Source of the DNA: Inediibacterium massiliense
GTDB taxonomy: Bacteria > Bacillota > Clostridia > Peptostreptococcales > Thermotaleaceae
DNA length: 64,000 nt
NCBI RefSeq assembly: GCF_001282725.1
Contig: NZ_LN876587.1
Location: 925,695-989,694 of the forward strand
Direction: 5' to 3'
The notes beneath the pieces are model-generated. The model was given only the letters and a program-made list of their open reading frames with translations, had not been told where the DNA came from and did not search any database. Shown here piece by piece: positions 26,003 through 34,144 of this stretch; positions within the stretch are counted from its first letter, which is position 1, and each line of letters starts with the position of its first letter. A program made the translations under genes and the position numbers.

Positions 26003-26260
26003 AAGTTCATATGATAAGTACGATGATGAAGAGGAGTACATCGATCTTTAATCTATAGAGAAGAAATCCATAGGCTGAGAGATTTCTGATTAGGATCTTT
26101 AGAAGCAGCTTCAGAGTATTAGTCTTGAAATCAAGTAGAGATTAACAGATGGCAACTGTTATCATGCCAGGTATTATAAAGAGACCAATTTTTTTGGTAA
26201 GTAGGGTGGTACCGCGAGAAAACTCTCGTCCCTATATAGGGATAGGAGTTTATTTTTTTT
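26003..26260 (+). promoter_or_regulatory. T-box riboswitch (alanyl-tRNA)
   Basis: The T-box core GGGTGGTACCGCG is at 26204-26216. Stem I opens with GATGATGAAGAGGAGTAC. The probable specifier is GCT at 26108-26110 (in GAAGCAGCTTCAGAG), an Ala codon, as expected for alaS. The terminator is CTC-x4-CCCTATATAGGG-x4-GAG followed by a long T run. Uncharged tRNA-Ala would pair with the UGGU-type bulge and stabilise the antiterminator. Confidence 0.93.
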
Positions 26261-26288
26261 GCATAAATAAATATTGGAGGTAGATACA

Positions 26289-28931
26289 GTGAAAAAGATG
26301 GGATTAAATGAAATAAGAAAAAGTTTTTTAGATTTCTTTGAAAGTAAAGATCATTATGTGAGAAAAAGCTATTCATTGGTTCCTGAGAATGATAAAAGTT
26401 TATTATTAATTAATGCAGGAATGGCACCTTTGAAAAACTATTTTATGGGTATAGATACACCCCCTAAAAAAAGAATGTCTACTTGTCAAAAATGTATTCG
26501 TACAGGAGATATTGAAAATGTAGGAATTACTGCAAGACATGCTACTTTTTTTGAAATGCTTGGAAATTTTTCTTTTGGAGATTATTTTAAAAATGAATCT
26601 ATTCATTGGGGTTGGGAGTTTGTAACAAAATATTTAAATCTTCCAGTAGAAAAATTATGGGTAACTGTATATGAAGAAGATGAGGAAGCTTATAAAATTT
26701 GGAACGAAAAAATAGGACTTTCAAAGGAAAGAATAGTTAAACTTGGAAAAGATGATAATTTTTGGGAAATTGGAACGGGTCCATGTGGTCCATGTTCTGA
26801 GATTTATTATGATAGAGGAGAAAAATATGGATGTGGACATGTAGACTGTAAGCCAGGTTGCGAATGTGATCGATATGTGGAATTTTGGAATCATGTATTC
26901 ACACAATTTGATAAAGATGAAAAAGGAAATTATAATCCTCTACCACATCCTAATATTGATACAGGAATGGGGCTTGAAAGAGTTGCATGTATTATGCAAG
27001 AAGTAGACAATATATTTGAAATCGATACAATTAAGCATATATTAGATGAAGTAGTAAAAATTTCACAGCAAGATTATAAAGGTGGAGATTGCAAAGAAGA
27101 TGTATCTATAAGAATTATTACAGACCATATCCGTTCTGTTACATTCATGGTAAGTGATGGTATTTTACCAAGCAATGAAGGAAGAGGTTATGTTTTAAGA
27201 AGACTTTTAAGAAGAGCAGCAAGACATGGAAAATTATTAGGAATGAAAGAAAGCTTTTTAACAAACATTGTAGATTCTGTCATAGAAGTATCAGGCGAGG
27301 CTTATGAAGAGCTTATAGAAAAGAAAGAATATATTAAAAAAATTATTTCTATTGAAGAAGAAAGATTCCAAGAAACAATTGATCAAGGAAGTGAAATATT
27401 AAAAGGATATATTGAATTATTGAAAAAAGAAAATAAAAAAGTATTATCAGGAGAAAATGCTTTTAGATTATATGATACGTATGGATTTCCATTAGAGCTT
27501 ACAAAAGAAATTCTTCAAGAAGAAAATATAGATGTAGACGAAGAAGCTTTTAAAGAAGAGATGGAAAAACAAAGACAAAGGGCAAGAAGTGCTAGACAAA
27601 ATAACGATGAAGTAGGATGGAAGGAAGATTTATATAGTAAGTTAGATGAAAAAATTAAATCTAACTTTAAGGGATATGAATGTGACAAAACTACTTCAAA
27701 AGTATTAGCTATCATCAAAGATGGAGAAATGGTTCAAGAAATTTCAAAAGATAATGAAGCAATTATCATATTAGATGAGACACCTTTTTATCCAGAAGGT
27801 GGAGGACAAAAGGGAGATCAAGGAGTCTTATATGGAGAAGGTTTTGTATTTAAAGTATTAGATTGTAAAAGAGTAAATCAAGATAGGATTATTCATATAG
27901 GAAAAGTATTAGAGGGCAGTTTATCTACAGAAGGAACTATTTTTGCTGCAATAGATATAGAAAATAGAATCAATACAGGAAGAAATCATACTGCAACTCA
28001 CATACTTCAAGCAGCTTTAAGAGAAGTATTAGGAGAGCATGTAGAGCAATCTGGATCTTTAGTAACATCAGAAAGATTAAGATTTGATTTTTCCCATTTT
28101 CAACCTCTTAATGAAGAAGAAATTGAAAGAGTAGAAGATTTAGTAAATCAAAAAATATTAGAAGGATTAAAAGTTACAGCACAGGAAATGAATATGGAAG
28201 AAGCTAAAAAAAGAGGTGCAACAGCTTTATTTGGGGAAAAATATGGAAATGTAGTTCGTGTAGTAACTATGGGAGATTATAGCATAGAACTATGTGGAGG
28301 AACTCATTTAAATAACACAAGTCACATAGGTTTATTTAAAATCATAAGTGAAGGCGGAGTTGCTGCAGGGGTAAGAAGAATTGAAGCATTAACAGGGCCT
28401 AAAGCTTATGAATATATAAAATCAGAAGAAATGAAGATCAAAGAAATTGTAAAAATTATAAAAAGTAATCCAAAAGATGTGGTAAGTAAGGTAGAAAGCT
28501 TAGTAGAAGAGTTAAAGAATGCTTATAAAGAAATGGAAGTTCTAAAAAATAAAATGGCCAGTGGAGCAGTTGAAGAAATTTTAGAAAATATGATTGAAAT
28601 AGATGGAATAAAAGTGATAAGATATAAATTATTAGGATTAGATGCAGAAGAATTAAGAAATTTGGGAGATCAATTAAAAGATAAGATCAAATCAGGTGTG
28701 ATTGTATTAGCGAGTATAAAGGATAATAAATTAAACTTTATTTCCATGGTGACAGAAGACATGGTAAAACAAGGTATTCATGCAGGAAATATTATTAAAC
28801 AAGTTGCAAAAGTTACAGGTGGAGGCGGTGGTGGAAGACCAACCATGGCACAAGCAGGAGGAAAAGATTTATCTAAAATAGATGAAGCTTTAGAAATAGT
28901 AGAAAATTTAGTAAAAGAACAGAAAAAATAA
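26289..28931 (+). CDS. alaS: Alanyl-tRNA synthetase
   Basis: An 880-residue class II synthetase of normal length. The N-terminal catalytic domain has INAGMAPLKNYFMG and TCQKCIRTGDIENVG. The editing domain has RNHTATHILQAALRE (HxxxH) and ELCGGTHLNNTSHIG. The C-Ala domain ends GGGGGGRPTMAQAGGKD. The start is GTG 26289, after TTGGAGGTAGA; the TTG at 26274 lies too close to the ribosome site. It is controlled by the T-box leader directly upstream. Confidence 0.96.
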   Translation: MKKMGLNEIRKSFLDFFESKDHYVRKSYSLVPENDKSLLLINAGMAPLKNYFMGIDTPPKKRMSTCQKCIRTGDIENVGITARHATFFEMLGNFSFGDYFKNESIHWGWEFVTKYLNLPVEKLWVTVYEEDEEAYKIWNEKIGLSKERIVKLGKDDNFWEIGTGPCGPCSEIYYDRGEKYGCGHVDCKPGCECDRYVEFWNHVFTQFDKDEKGNYNPLPHPNIDTGMGLERVACIMQEVDNIFEIDTIKHILDEVVKISQQDYKGGDCKEDVSIRIITDHIRSVTFMVSDGILPSNEGRGYVLRRLLRRAARHGKLLGMKESFLTNIVDSVIEVSGEAYEELIEKKEYIKKIISIEEERFQETIDQGSEILKGYIELLKKENKKVLSGENAFRLYDTYGFPLELTKEILQEENIDVDEEAFKEEMEKQRQRARSARQNNDEVGWKEDLYSKLDEKIKSNFKGYECDKTTSKVLAIIKDGEMVQEISKDNEAIIILDETPFYPEGGGQKGDQGVLYGEGFVFKVLDCKRVNQDRIIHIGKVLEGSLSTEGTIFAAIDIENRINTGRNHTATHILQAALREVLGEHVEQSGSLVTSERLRFDFSHFQPLNEEEIERVEDLVNQKILEGLKVTAQEMNMEEAKKRGATALFGEKYGNVVRVVTMGDYSIELCGGTHLNNTSHIGLFKIISEGGVAAGVRRIEALTGPKAYEYIKSEEMKIKEIVKIIKSNPKDVVSKVESLVEELKNAYKEMEVLKNKMASGAVEEILENMIEIDGIKVIRYKLLGLDAEELRNLGDQLKDKIKSGVIVLASIKDNKLNFISMVTEDMVKQGIHAGNIIKQVAKVTGGGGGGRPTMAQAGGKDLSKIDEALEIVENLVKEQKK

Positions 28932-28982
28932 TCAAAAATGTGGACGGAGGTGATCAATGCTTTCGTCCATTCCATTCTATTT

Positions 28983-29011
28983 TTGTAATTTTTAAAAGGA
29001 TTATGTATAAT
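28983..29011 (+). promoter_or_regulatory. ireB promoter
   Basis: TTGTAA (28983-28988), a 17-bp spacer, TATAAT (29006-29011), about 45 bp before the ireB start. Confidence 0.6.
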
Positions 29012-29054
29012 TAGACAGAATATATACAATATAAGAGAGAAAGGAGTGTATAAA

Positions 29055-29312
29055 ATGTATGATCCATCCAACTATACTATGAAATTTAATGTAGAAAAGG
29101 AAAATATAAATGAAGCAGAAGAGATTTTAAAAAGTGTGTATCAATCATTAAAAGAGAAAGGATATAATCCTATTAATCAATTGGTTGGTTATATTCTTTC
29201 AGGAGATCCTACTTATATTACAAGCTATAATAATGCAAGAAGTTTAATTAGAAAACTAGAAAGAGATGAACTATTAGAAGAACTATTAAAAAATTATTTA
29301 GAAAAACAATAG
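29055..29312 (+). CDS. ireB: IreB-family regulatory phosphoprotein (YrzL)
   Basis: An 85-residue protein of the UPF0297/IreB family. IreB in enterococci is phosphorylated by the IreK Ser/Thr kinase and tunes cephalosporin resistance. The family core is seen: [20 protein letters not shown] and [18 protein letters not shown]. The position between alaS and the yqgF gene is the conserved Firmicute order. ATG 29055 follows AAAGGAG. Confidence 0.92.
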   Translation: MYDPSNYTMKFNVEKENINEAEEILKSVYQSLKEKGYNPINQLVGYILSGDPTYITSYNNARSLIRKLERDELLEELLKNYLEKQ

Positions 29313-29324
29313 GAGAGAGAAAAA

Positions 29325-31469
29325 TTGAAAAAGAAAATCTACATGGCTATTCTTTTAATATTGATTTTACTTACTTCATTTTCCTATGGAAATGAAAAGG
29401 AAAAAGTAGTATTGGTTCTTATGAATGAAGTGAACTATGAGGATTTATATCAGATGAGTGCTGTAAAAAACTTAATAGATCATGGTAGTATTGGACTTTT
29501 AAACAATAGAACTTCTGGTAGAGCAAATGGATATAAAGCATATGCTACTTTAGGAGCAGGAACAGGGGCAGAAGCCTCAGCTACTACAATAGGATGTTTT
29601 GAAGTAAATGACCAAATAAAGAAGATATACAAAAGAAGAACAGGAATGAATTTGCCCAATAGTGGAATTGTCAATGTGGATATGCCTGCATTGACTCGAT
29701 CAAATTTAGAAGGAGATTATGGAGCTATTGTAGGAAGTTTAGGACAAGCACTGCATGATAAAGGTATGAAAACTGCTGCCATAGGAAATGGAGACATAGA
29801 GGAAGAATTTTGTCGCTTAGCTCCAATTGTGGCTATGGATGATAGAGGATATGTAGACTATGGAAGTGTTGGACAAGAGATTTTAATGAAAGATGAATCC
29901 TATCCTTTTGGGCTTAAAAGTAATTTTTCTAAAATGATAGATGTATTTGAGAAATCATATGATGAGTCAGATTTAGTTGTAATAGATATAGGTGATATGA
30001 ATAGATTAGAAAGATACAAGCCTAATCTATCTGATGAAATGTATATTGTGGAGAAACAAAAGATATTAAAAGATGCAAATGATTATATGCATAAATTAGT
30101 AGAAAAAATAGATTTTAATCATACAAGACTTATTCTTGTAACTCCTTATCCATCTTCAGATAATATTAAAAATGGAGATAAGCTAACACCTGTAATTTTT
30201 TATGGAGATGGAGTTGTAAAAGGAATAGTAACTTCTTCTACAACTAGAAGAGATGGAATTATAGGAAATGTAGATATTGCTCCATCTATTTTAAGCTACT
30301 TACATGCAGATACAAATCAAATGAGTGGAAGAGATATAGCATTTATAGAAAAAAATGATTCTTTTGATTTTTTAATGGATTTTAAAGACAAAATTGTGAG
30401 TACATCTGTAAATCGAGCTCCTGTATTATCTACTTTTGCTATATTTGAAATCATTGTATCTATTGTTGCTTTATTGTTTATTTTATTTGAGAAAAAAATA
30501 AACAAAAACATTATATTGCATTTTAAAAATGTATTACTAAGTACTATGGTCATTCCTTTTGTTTTATTGATTTTACCTTTATTTCACATTCAAAATATTT
30601 TTGTTATTTATCTTTTAATCATAGGACTGACTATTCTTATTATTTATATGACGAAAAAGCTTAGTAAAAGCATATTAGATGGCTTATTCATATTGTCTTT
30701 TATTACTACAGTAGGCTTGCTTTTAGATATTTTAACGAATGCTACTTTAATAAAGGACTCTCTTTTAGGATATGACCCTATTATTGGAGCTAGATATTAT
30801 GGAGTAGGAAATGAATATATGGGTGTTTTGATAGGTTCTACTTTGGTACTTGCAACTATTATTTTAGATAGATTCAAACTAAGTAAAAAATGGTCTATGG
30901 GTATATTTTTTGTGACTATGTTAATCATTGGATATCCAAAATTAGGAGCAAACGTAGGTGGAACTATTGCAGCAGTAGTAGCGTTTATCTTTACTTTGTT
31001 AAGATTATTTAAAGTAAAAATAAAGTTCAAACAATTTGTAGTAATTGGAATAGCTGTTGTACTAGTAGTTTCATTTATGGCATTTATTGATATAAAGTTT
31101 TCTAAAAGTCAATCTCATTTAGCTAGAGCCATTGAACAAATTATGTCAAGTGGGCCTGGTGCTATTTTACTGATTATAAAAAGAAAATTGGAGATGAATG
31201 CAAAGCTTATTGGAGTTACGATTTGGAGTAAGGTTTTATTATCTGCTATTGTTATATTGGGGACCTTATTTTACAGACCAGTAGGAACAATTCGTAAGCT
31301 AAGTAATAAATATCCAAATCTTTCTATTGGATGGTCAGGAATTGTAATGGCATCTATTGTAGCTTTTTTTGTAAATGATTCAGGAGTTGTGGCAGCTGCT
31401 ACAGGAATTATTTTTTTAGTAATGAGTATGTTGTATCTTACTTTGTTTAGTTTAAATCAAGATAGTTAG
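29325..31469 (+). CDS. Alkaline-phosphatase-like extracellular domain fused to a polytopic membrane domain
   Basis: A 714-residue protein. A signal peptide or anchor (residues 1-22) precedes an ~350-residue outside domain that resembles a degenerate alkaline phosphatase/phosphoglyceromutase fold (SGRANGYKAYATLGAG, then VVIDIGDMNRLE, then LILVTPYPSSDN, then GNVDIAPSILSYLHAD). About ten hydrophobic segments follow (residues ~375-710). The metal-ligand set of active family members is not clear, so catalysis is uncertain. The TTG start at 29325 follows GGAGAGAG. It lies between ireB and the aldo/keto reductase gene and is probably co-transcribed. A role in envelope lipid or polymer chemistry is a guess. 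Confidence 0.6.
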   Translation: MKKKIYMAILLILILLTSFSYGNEKEKVVLVLMNEVNYEDLYQMSAVKNLIDHGSIGLLNNRTSGRANGYKAYATLGAGTGAEASATTIGCFEVNDQIKKIYKRRTGMNLPNSGIVNVDMPALTRSNLEGDYGAIVGSLGQALHDKGMKTAAIGNGDIEEEFCRLAPIVAMDDRGYVDYGSVGQEILMKDESYPFGLKSNFSKMIDVFEKSYDESDLVVIDIGDMNRLERYKPNLSDEMYIVEKQKILKDANDYMHKLVEKIDFNHTRLILVTPYPSSDNIKNGDKLTPVIFYGDGVVKGIVTSSTTRRDGIIGNVDIAPSILSYLHADTNQMSGRDIAFIEKNDSFDFLMDFKDKIVSTSVNRAPVLSTFAIFEIIVSIVALLFILFEKKINKNIILHFKNVLLSTMVIPFVLLILPLFHIQNIFVIYLLIIGLTILIIYMTKKLSKSILDGLFILSFITTVGLLLDILTNATLIKDSLLGYDPIIGARYYGVGNEYMGVLIGSTLVLATIILDRFKLSKKWSMGIFFVTMLIIGYPKLGANVGGTIAAVVAFIFTLLRLFKVKIKFKQFVVIGIAVVLVVSFMAFIDIKFSKSQSHLARAIEQIMSSGPGAILLIIKRKLEMNAKLIGVTIWSKVLLSAIVILGTLFYRPVGTIRKLSNKYPNLSIGWSGIVMASIVAFFVNDSGVVAAATGIIFLVMSMLYLTLFSLNQDS

Positions 31470-31480
31470 GAGTCTTTTTT

Positions 31481-32431
31481 ATGGAGTATCAAGCATTAGG
31501 AAACACAGGAATAAAAGTATCTAGACTGTGTTTTGGAGGATTGACAGTAGGTCCATTGCAAGCAAATTTATCCCCTGATGAGGGAGGAGAAATTATTGCA
31601 GAAGCTTTTTTAAGAGGAGTAAATTTTATAGATACTGCTGAACTTTATGAAACTTATGCTCATATTAAAAAAGCATTAGAGATTTATGGAAAAGATGATA
31701 TTATTATTGCTAGTAAATCTTATGCTTATGATGAAGAAACTGCCAAAAAAAGTCTAGATAAGGCTTTAAAAGGACTAGGAGTCAATAAAATAGGTATATT
31801 TTTACTTCATGAGCAAGAAAGTGAACATACTTTAAGAGGACATTATGAAGCTTTAAAGTATTATTTAAAAATGAAAGAGTTGGGTATAATAAAAGCTGTA
31901 GGAATTTCTACTCACACTATAAGAGCAGTAAAAGCAGCAGCAAGTATGAAAGAAATTGATGTGATTCATCCTATTATTAATAAAACAGGTATTGGAATTC
32001 AAGATGGTACAAGGGATCAAATGCTTGAGGCTATTCATATGGCTTATGAAAATGGAAAAGGTATTTATGGGATGAAACCTATTGGAGGAGGAAATTTAAT
32101 CTCCTCTGTAGATGAATCCTTAGAATATGCTTTATCTATTAAAGAATTGCATTCTATAGCAGTAGGAATGCAAACAAAAGAAGAAGTCATTGCAAATGTT
32201 ATGAAATTTAGTGGAGAGGAAGTACCTTCTCATATTAAAAATAAAATATCTAAAAAGCCAAGAAAATTACATATAGATTTCTGGTGTGAAAAATGTGGGA
32301 GCTGTGTAGCACATTGTAAGCATAAGGCATTAAAAATTGAGAATAATCAAGTAGTTGTAGATCCAGCAAAATGTGTCTTGTGTGGATATTGTAGTAGTTA
32401 TTGCCCACAGTTTTGTATTAAAATTGTATAG
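31481..32431 (+). CDS. Aldo/keto reductase with C-terminal 2[4Fe-4S] ferredoxin domain
   Basis: A 316-residue protein. Residues 1-260 form an AKR barrel: GNTGIKVSRLCFGGL, NFIDTAELYETYAHIKKAL with the catalytic Asp/Tyr, and GISTHTIRAVKAA. Residues ~265-315 carry two CxxCxxC-x3-C type clusters: CEKCGSCVAHCKHKAL and CVLCGYCSSYCPQFC. The fusion implies electron exchange with ferredoxin rather than simple NADPH chemistry and fits a strict anaerobe. It starts 11 bp after the previous gene. Confidence 0.88.
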   Translation: MEYQALGNTGIKVSRLCFGGLTVGPLQANLSPDEGGEIIAEAFLRGVNFIDTAELYETYAHIKKALEIYGKDDIIIASKSYAYDEETAKKSLDKALKGLGVNKIGIFLLHEQESEHTLRGHYEALKYYLKMKELGIIKAVGISTHTIRAVKAAASMKEIDVIHPIINKTGIGIQDGTRDQMLEAIHMAYENGKGIYGMKPIGGGNLISSVDESLEYALSIKELHSIAVGMQTKEEVIANVMKFSGEEVPSHIKNKISKKPRKLHIDFWCEKCGSCVAHCKHKALKIENNQVVVDPAKCVLCGYCSSYCPQFCIKIV

Positions 32432-32443
32432 AGATGAGGATCA

Positions 32444-32860
32444 ATGATGAGAACAATGGGATTAGATGTAGGAGACAAAACCATAGGTGTTGCTGTTAGT
32501 GATATAATGGGGATGATTGCTCAAGGAGTAGAGACGATTCGAAGAGTTGGAAAAAAAGCAGATTACAAAAGATTAGAAGAGATCATGAAAGAAAAGGATG
32601 TTACAAAAATTGTAGTGGGGCTTCCTAAAAATATGAATGGCACTATAGGTCCTCAAGGAGAAAAAGTATTATCTTTTGTAGAAGGACTAAAAAATAGATT
32701 TAAAGTAGAAATTATTTTATGGGATGAAAGACTTACAACTGTAGCAGCAGAAAGAACTTTGATTGAGGGAGATGTAAGACGAGAAAATAGAAAAAAAGTG
32801 ATAGATATGGTAGCTGCTACATATATTTTACAAGGTTATTTAGATGCACAAAAATTTTAA
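32444..32860 (+). CDS. yqgF: YqgF/RuvX-family Holliday junction resolvase-like nuclease
   Basis: A 138-residue RNase H-like protein. The first catalytic aspartate is in [16 protein letters not shown]. Next come [15 protein letters not shown] and the [15 protein letters not shown] motif, and D-M-V-A-A near the end completes the site. Family members process pre-16S rRNA and may resolve junctions. Conserved position: yrrK in B. subtilis, between yrzL and yrzB. Confidence 0.92.
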   Translation: MMRTMGLDVGDKTIGVAVSDIMGMIAQGVETIRRVGKKADYKRLEEIMKEKDVTKIVVGLPKNMNGTIGPQGEKVLSFVEGLKNRFKVEIILWDERLTTVAAERTLIEGDVRRENRKKVIDMVAATYILQGYLDAQKF

Positions 32861-32872
32861 AGAGGTGATGAA

Positions 32873-33118
32873 ATGGAAAACAATAAAATTACTTTAATAG
32901 ATGAAAATGAAAAAGAAATAGATTTTGAGATTATTGCGACTCTAAACATTGAAGAGACAGAATATGCAATACTACAACCCTTAGATGATGAAGAGGGAGT
33001 AGTGATTTTTAAAATTATAGATGTAGATGGAGAAGAGGTACTAGAAAACATTCAAGATGATGAAGAATTAAGTCAAGTATTAAGTGCATATGAAGAATTA
33101 ATGATGGAGGAAGAATAA
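32873..33118 (+). CDS. yrzB: DUF1292 protein (YrzB)
   Basis: An 81-residue acidic protein of the DUF1292 family: ITLIDENEKEIDFEIIATL, EYAILQPLDDEEG and a very acidic tail. AGAGGTGATGAA precedes the ATG. It is the last gene of the conserved alaS-yrzL-yrrK-yrzB block, which here is closed by a terminator. Function is unknown. Confidence 0.88.
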   Translation: MENNKITLIDENEKEIDFEIIATLNIEETEYAILQPLDDEEGVVIFKIIDVDGEEVLENIQDDEELSQVLSAYEELMMEEE

Positions 33119-33149
33119 AAGCTGCAACCTTAGGTTGCAGCTTTTATTT
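33117..33149 (+). terminator. Rho-independent terminator
   Basis: AAAAGCTGCAACC pairs perfectly with GGTTGCAGCTTTT, followed by a T-rich tail. Confidence 0.92.
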
Positions 33150-33179
33150 TTATAAATTCAAGAGATAAGTAATGGGCAT

Positions 33180-33225
33180 TTGACAATAACTAAAAACAAT
33201 AGTAGAATTAAAATGGCAAATGCCA
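33180..33225 (+). promoter_or_regulatory. Promoter and palindromic operator of the first Fur-family gene
   Basis: TTGACA (33180-33185), 17 bp, TAGAAT (33203-33208). TGGCAAATGCCA (33214-33225) is a perfect 12-bp palindrome at about the transcription start. A related half, GGGCATTTGACA, covers the -35 box. This is a likely autoregulatory operator. Confidence 0.6.
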
Positions 33226-33248
33226 ATATTAATATAGGAGTTGATTTT

Positions 33249-33713
33249 ATGAAGGACGATTTAATGCCTTTTAAAAAGATTCTAGAAAAAAATGATTATG
33301 AATTTACACCTCAAAAACAAATTATATTAATAACTATTTTAAAAAATAAAACACATTTAAATGCAAAAGAGATATATGAAAAAGTAAAAATAAAAGAAAA
33401 AAATATAGGATTGGCCACAGTATATAGAGCTTTAAAGGTATTTGTGGAGTTAGGAATAGTAAAAGAAATAAACATGAATGGAATCAGTTATTATGAAATG
33501 AAAATTTTTAGTGGCAAGCCCTTGCATATTCATTTTCAATGTCATCGATGTAATACAATAATGGATATAGATAGTCAAAAGATCAATTCTGATTATTTAA
33601 AATTAAATAGAATAATTGAAAAAGAAAATAATCTAGAAATATACGATTCAAATATTATGTTTATAGGAATATGTAGCAAATGTAGAGAAAAATTAAAACT
33701 ACAAGATTTATAA
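33249..33713 (+). CDS. Fur-family metalloregulator 1
   Basis: A 154-residue Fur-type regulator. The winged-helix region is YEFTPQKQIILITILKN, followed by NIGLATVYRALKVF. The C-terminal half has the structural-zinc pairs CHRC and CSKC. The regulatory metal site is poorer in histidine than in classical Fur/PerR (only LHIHFQC), so the sensed signal may be unusual. ATG 33249 follows TAGGAG; the frame opens earlier at the promoter. It heads a metal/redox module ending with a second Fur gene. Confidence 0.88.
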   Translation: MKDDLMPFKKILEKNDYEFTPQKQIILITILKNKTHLNAKEIYEKVKIKEKNIGLATVYRALKVFVELGIVKEINMNGISYYEMKIFSGKPLHIHFQCHRCNTIMDIDSQKINSDYLKLNRIIEKENNLEIYDSNIMFIGICSKCREKLKLQDL

Positions 33714-33731
33714 AGTTATTATAAAAAGTTA

Positions 33732-33784
33732 TTGACATATACCCAAAATAGGATATACTAGTGATAAAGGGTAAATACCCAAAA
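33732..33784 (+). promoter_or_regulatory. DUF5320 promoter with ATACCCAAAA repeats
   Basis: TTGACA (33732-33737), 16 bp, TATACT (33754-33759). ATACCCAAAA occurs at 33739-33748 and again at 33775-33784. The second copy overlaps the dyad GGGTAAATACCC. A specific regulator probably binds here. Confidence 0.6.
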
Positions 33785-33803
33785 CAAAAATGGAGGTGGC
33801 TTT

Positions 33804-34058
33804 ATGCCAAGAAGAGATGGTACGGGTCCAATGGGGATGGGATCAAAAACAGGAAGAGGTATGGGTTTTTGTAATGTATCTAAAAGTGCAAATATAATGG
33901 GAGGATTAGGACTAGGGTTAGGATGTAGAAAAGGATTTAAAAGAAGTGGCTTGAGTACAATGAATCAAAAAGATTTATTGATGGAGCAAAAAGAAATTCT
34001 TAAAAGTAGACTCAATGTAATAGATAATCAATTAAATATGTTACAGGATGATAAGTAA
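33804..34058 (+). CDS. DUF5320 small Gly/Met-rich protein
   Basis: An 84-residue protein starting MPRRDGTGPMGMGSKTGRGM, the hallmark of DUF5320, with two cysteines (GFCNV and LGCRKG) and a C-terminal helical segment (LMEQKEILKSRLNVIDNQL). Such genes accompany NifX/NafY-like and DUF134 genes in anaerobes and are thought to be linked to Fe-Mo or Fe-S chemistry. It has a strong AATGGAGGTGG ribosome site and a dedicated promoter with operator repeats. Confidence 0.82.
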   Translation: MPRRDGTGPMGMGSKTGRGMGFCNVSKSANIMGGLGLGLGCRKGFKRSGLSTMNQKDLLMEQKEILKSRLNVIDNQLNMLQDDK

Positions 34059-34085
34059 ATAAGAGGTGATTTTTACCTCTTATTT
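34057..34085 (+). terminator. Hairpin after DUF5320 gene
   Basis: AAATAAGAGGT pairs with ACCTCTTATTT, overlapping the DUF5320 stop codon. The tail is only moderately T-rich, so some read-through into the radical SAM gene is likely. Confidence 0.65.
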
Positions 34086-34144
34086 CTATTGCCTATAAAA
34101 TGATTTGAAATATTAATATTTAGTAAAGAAAGGATCTTAAAATA

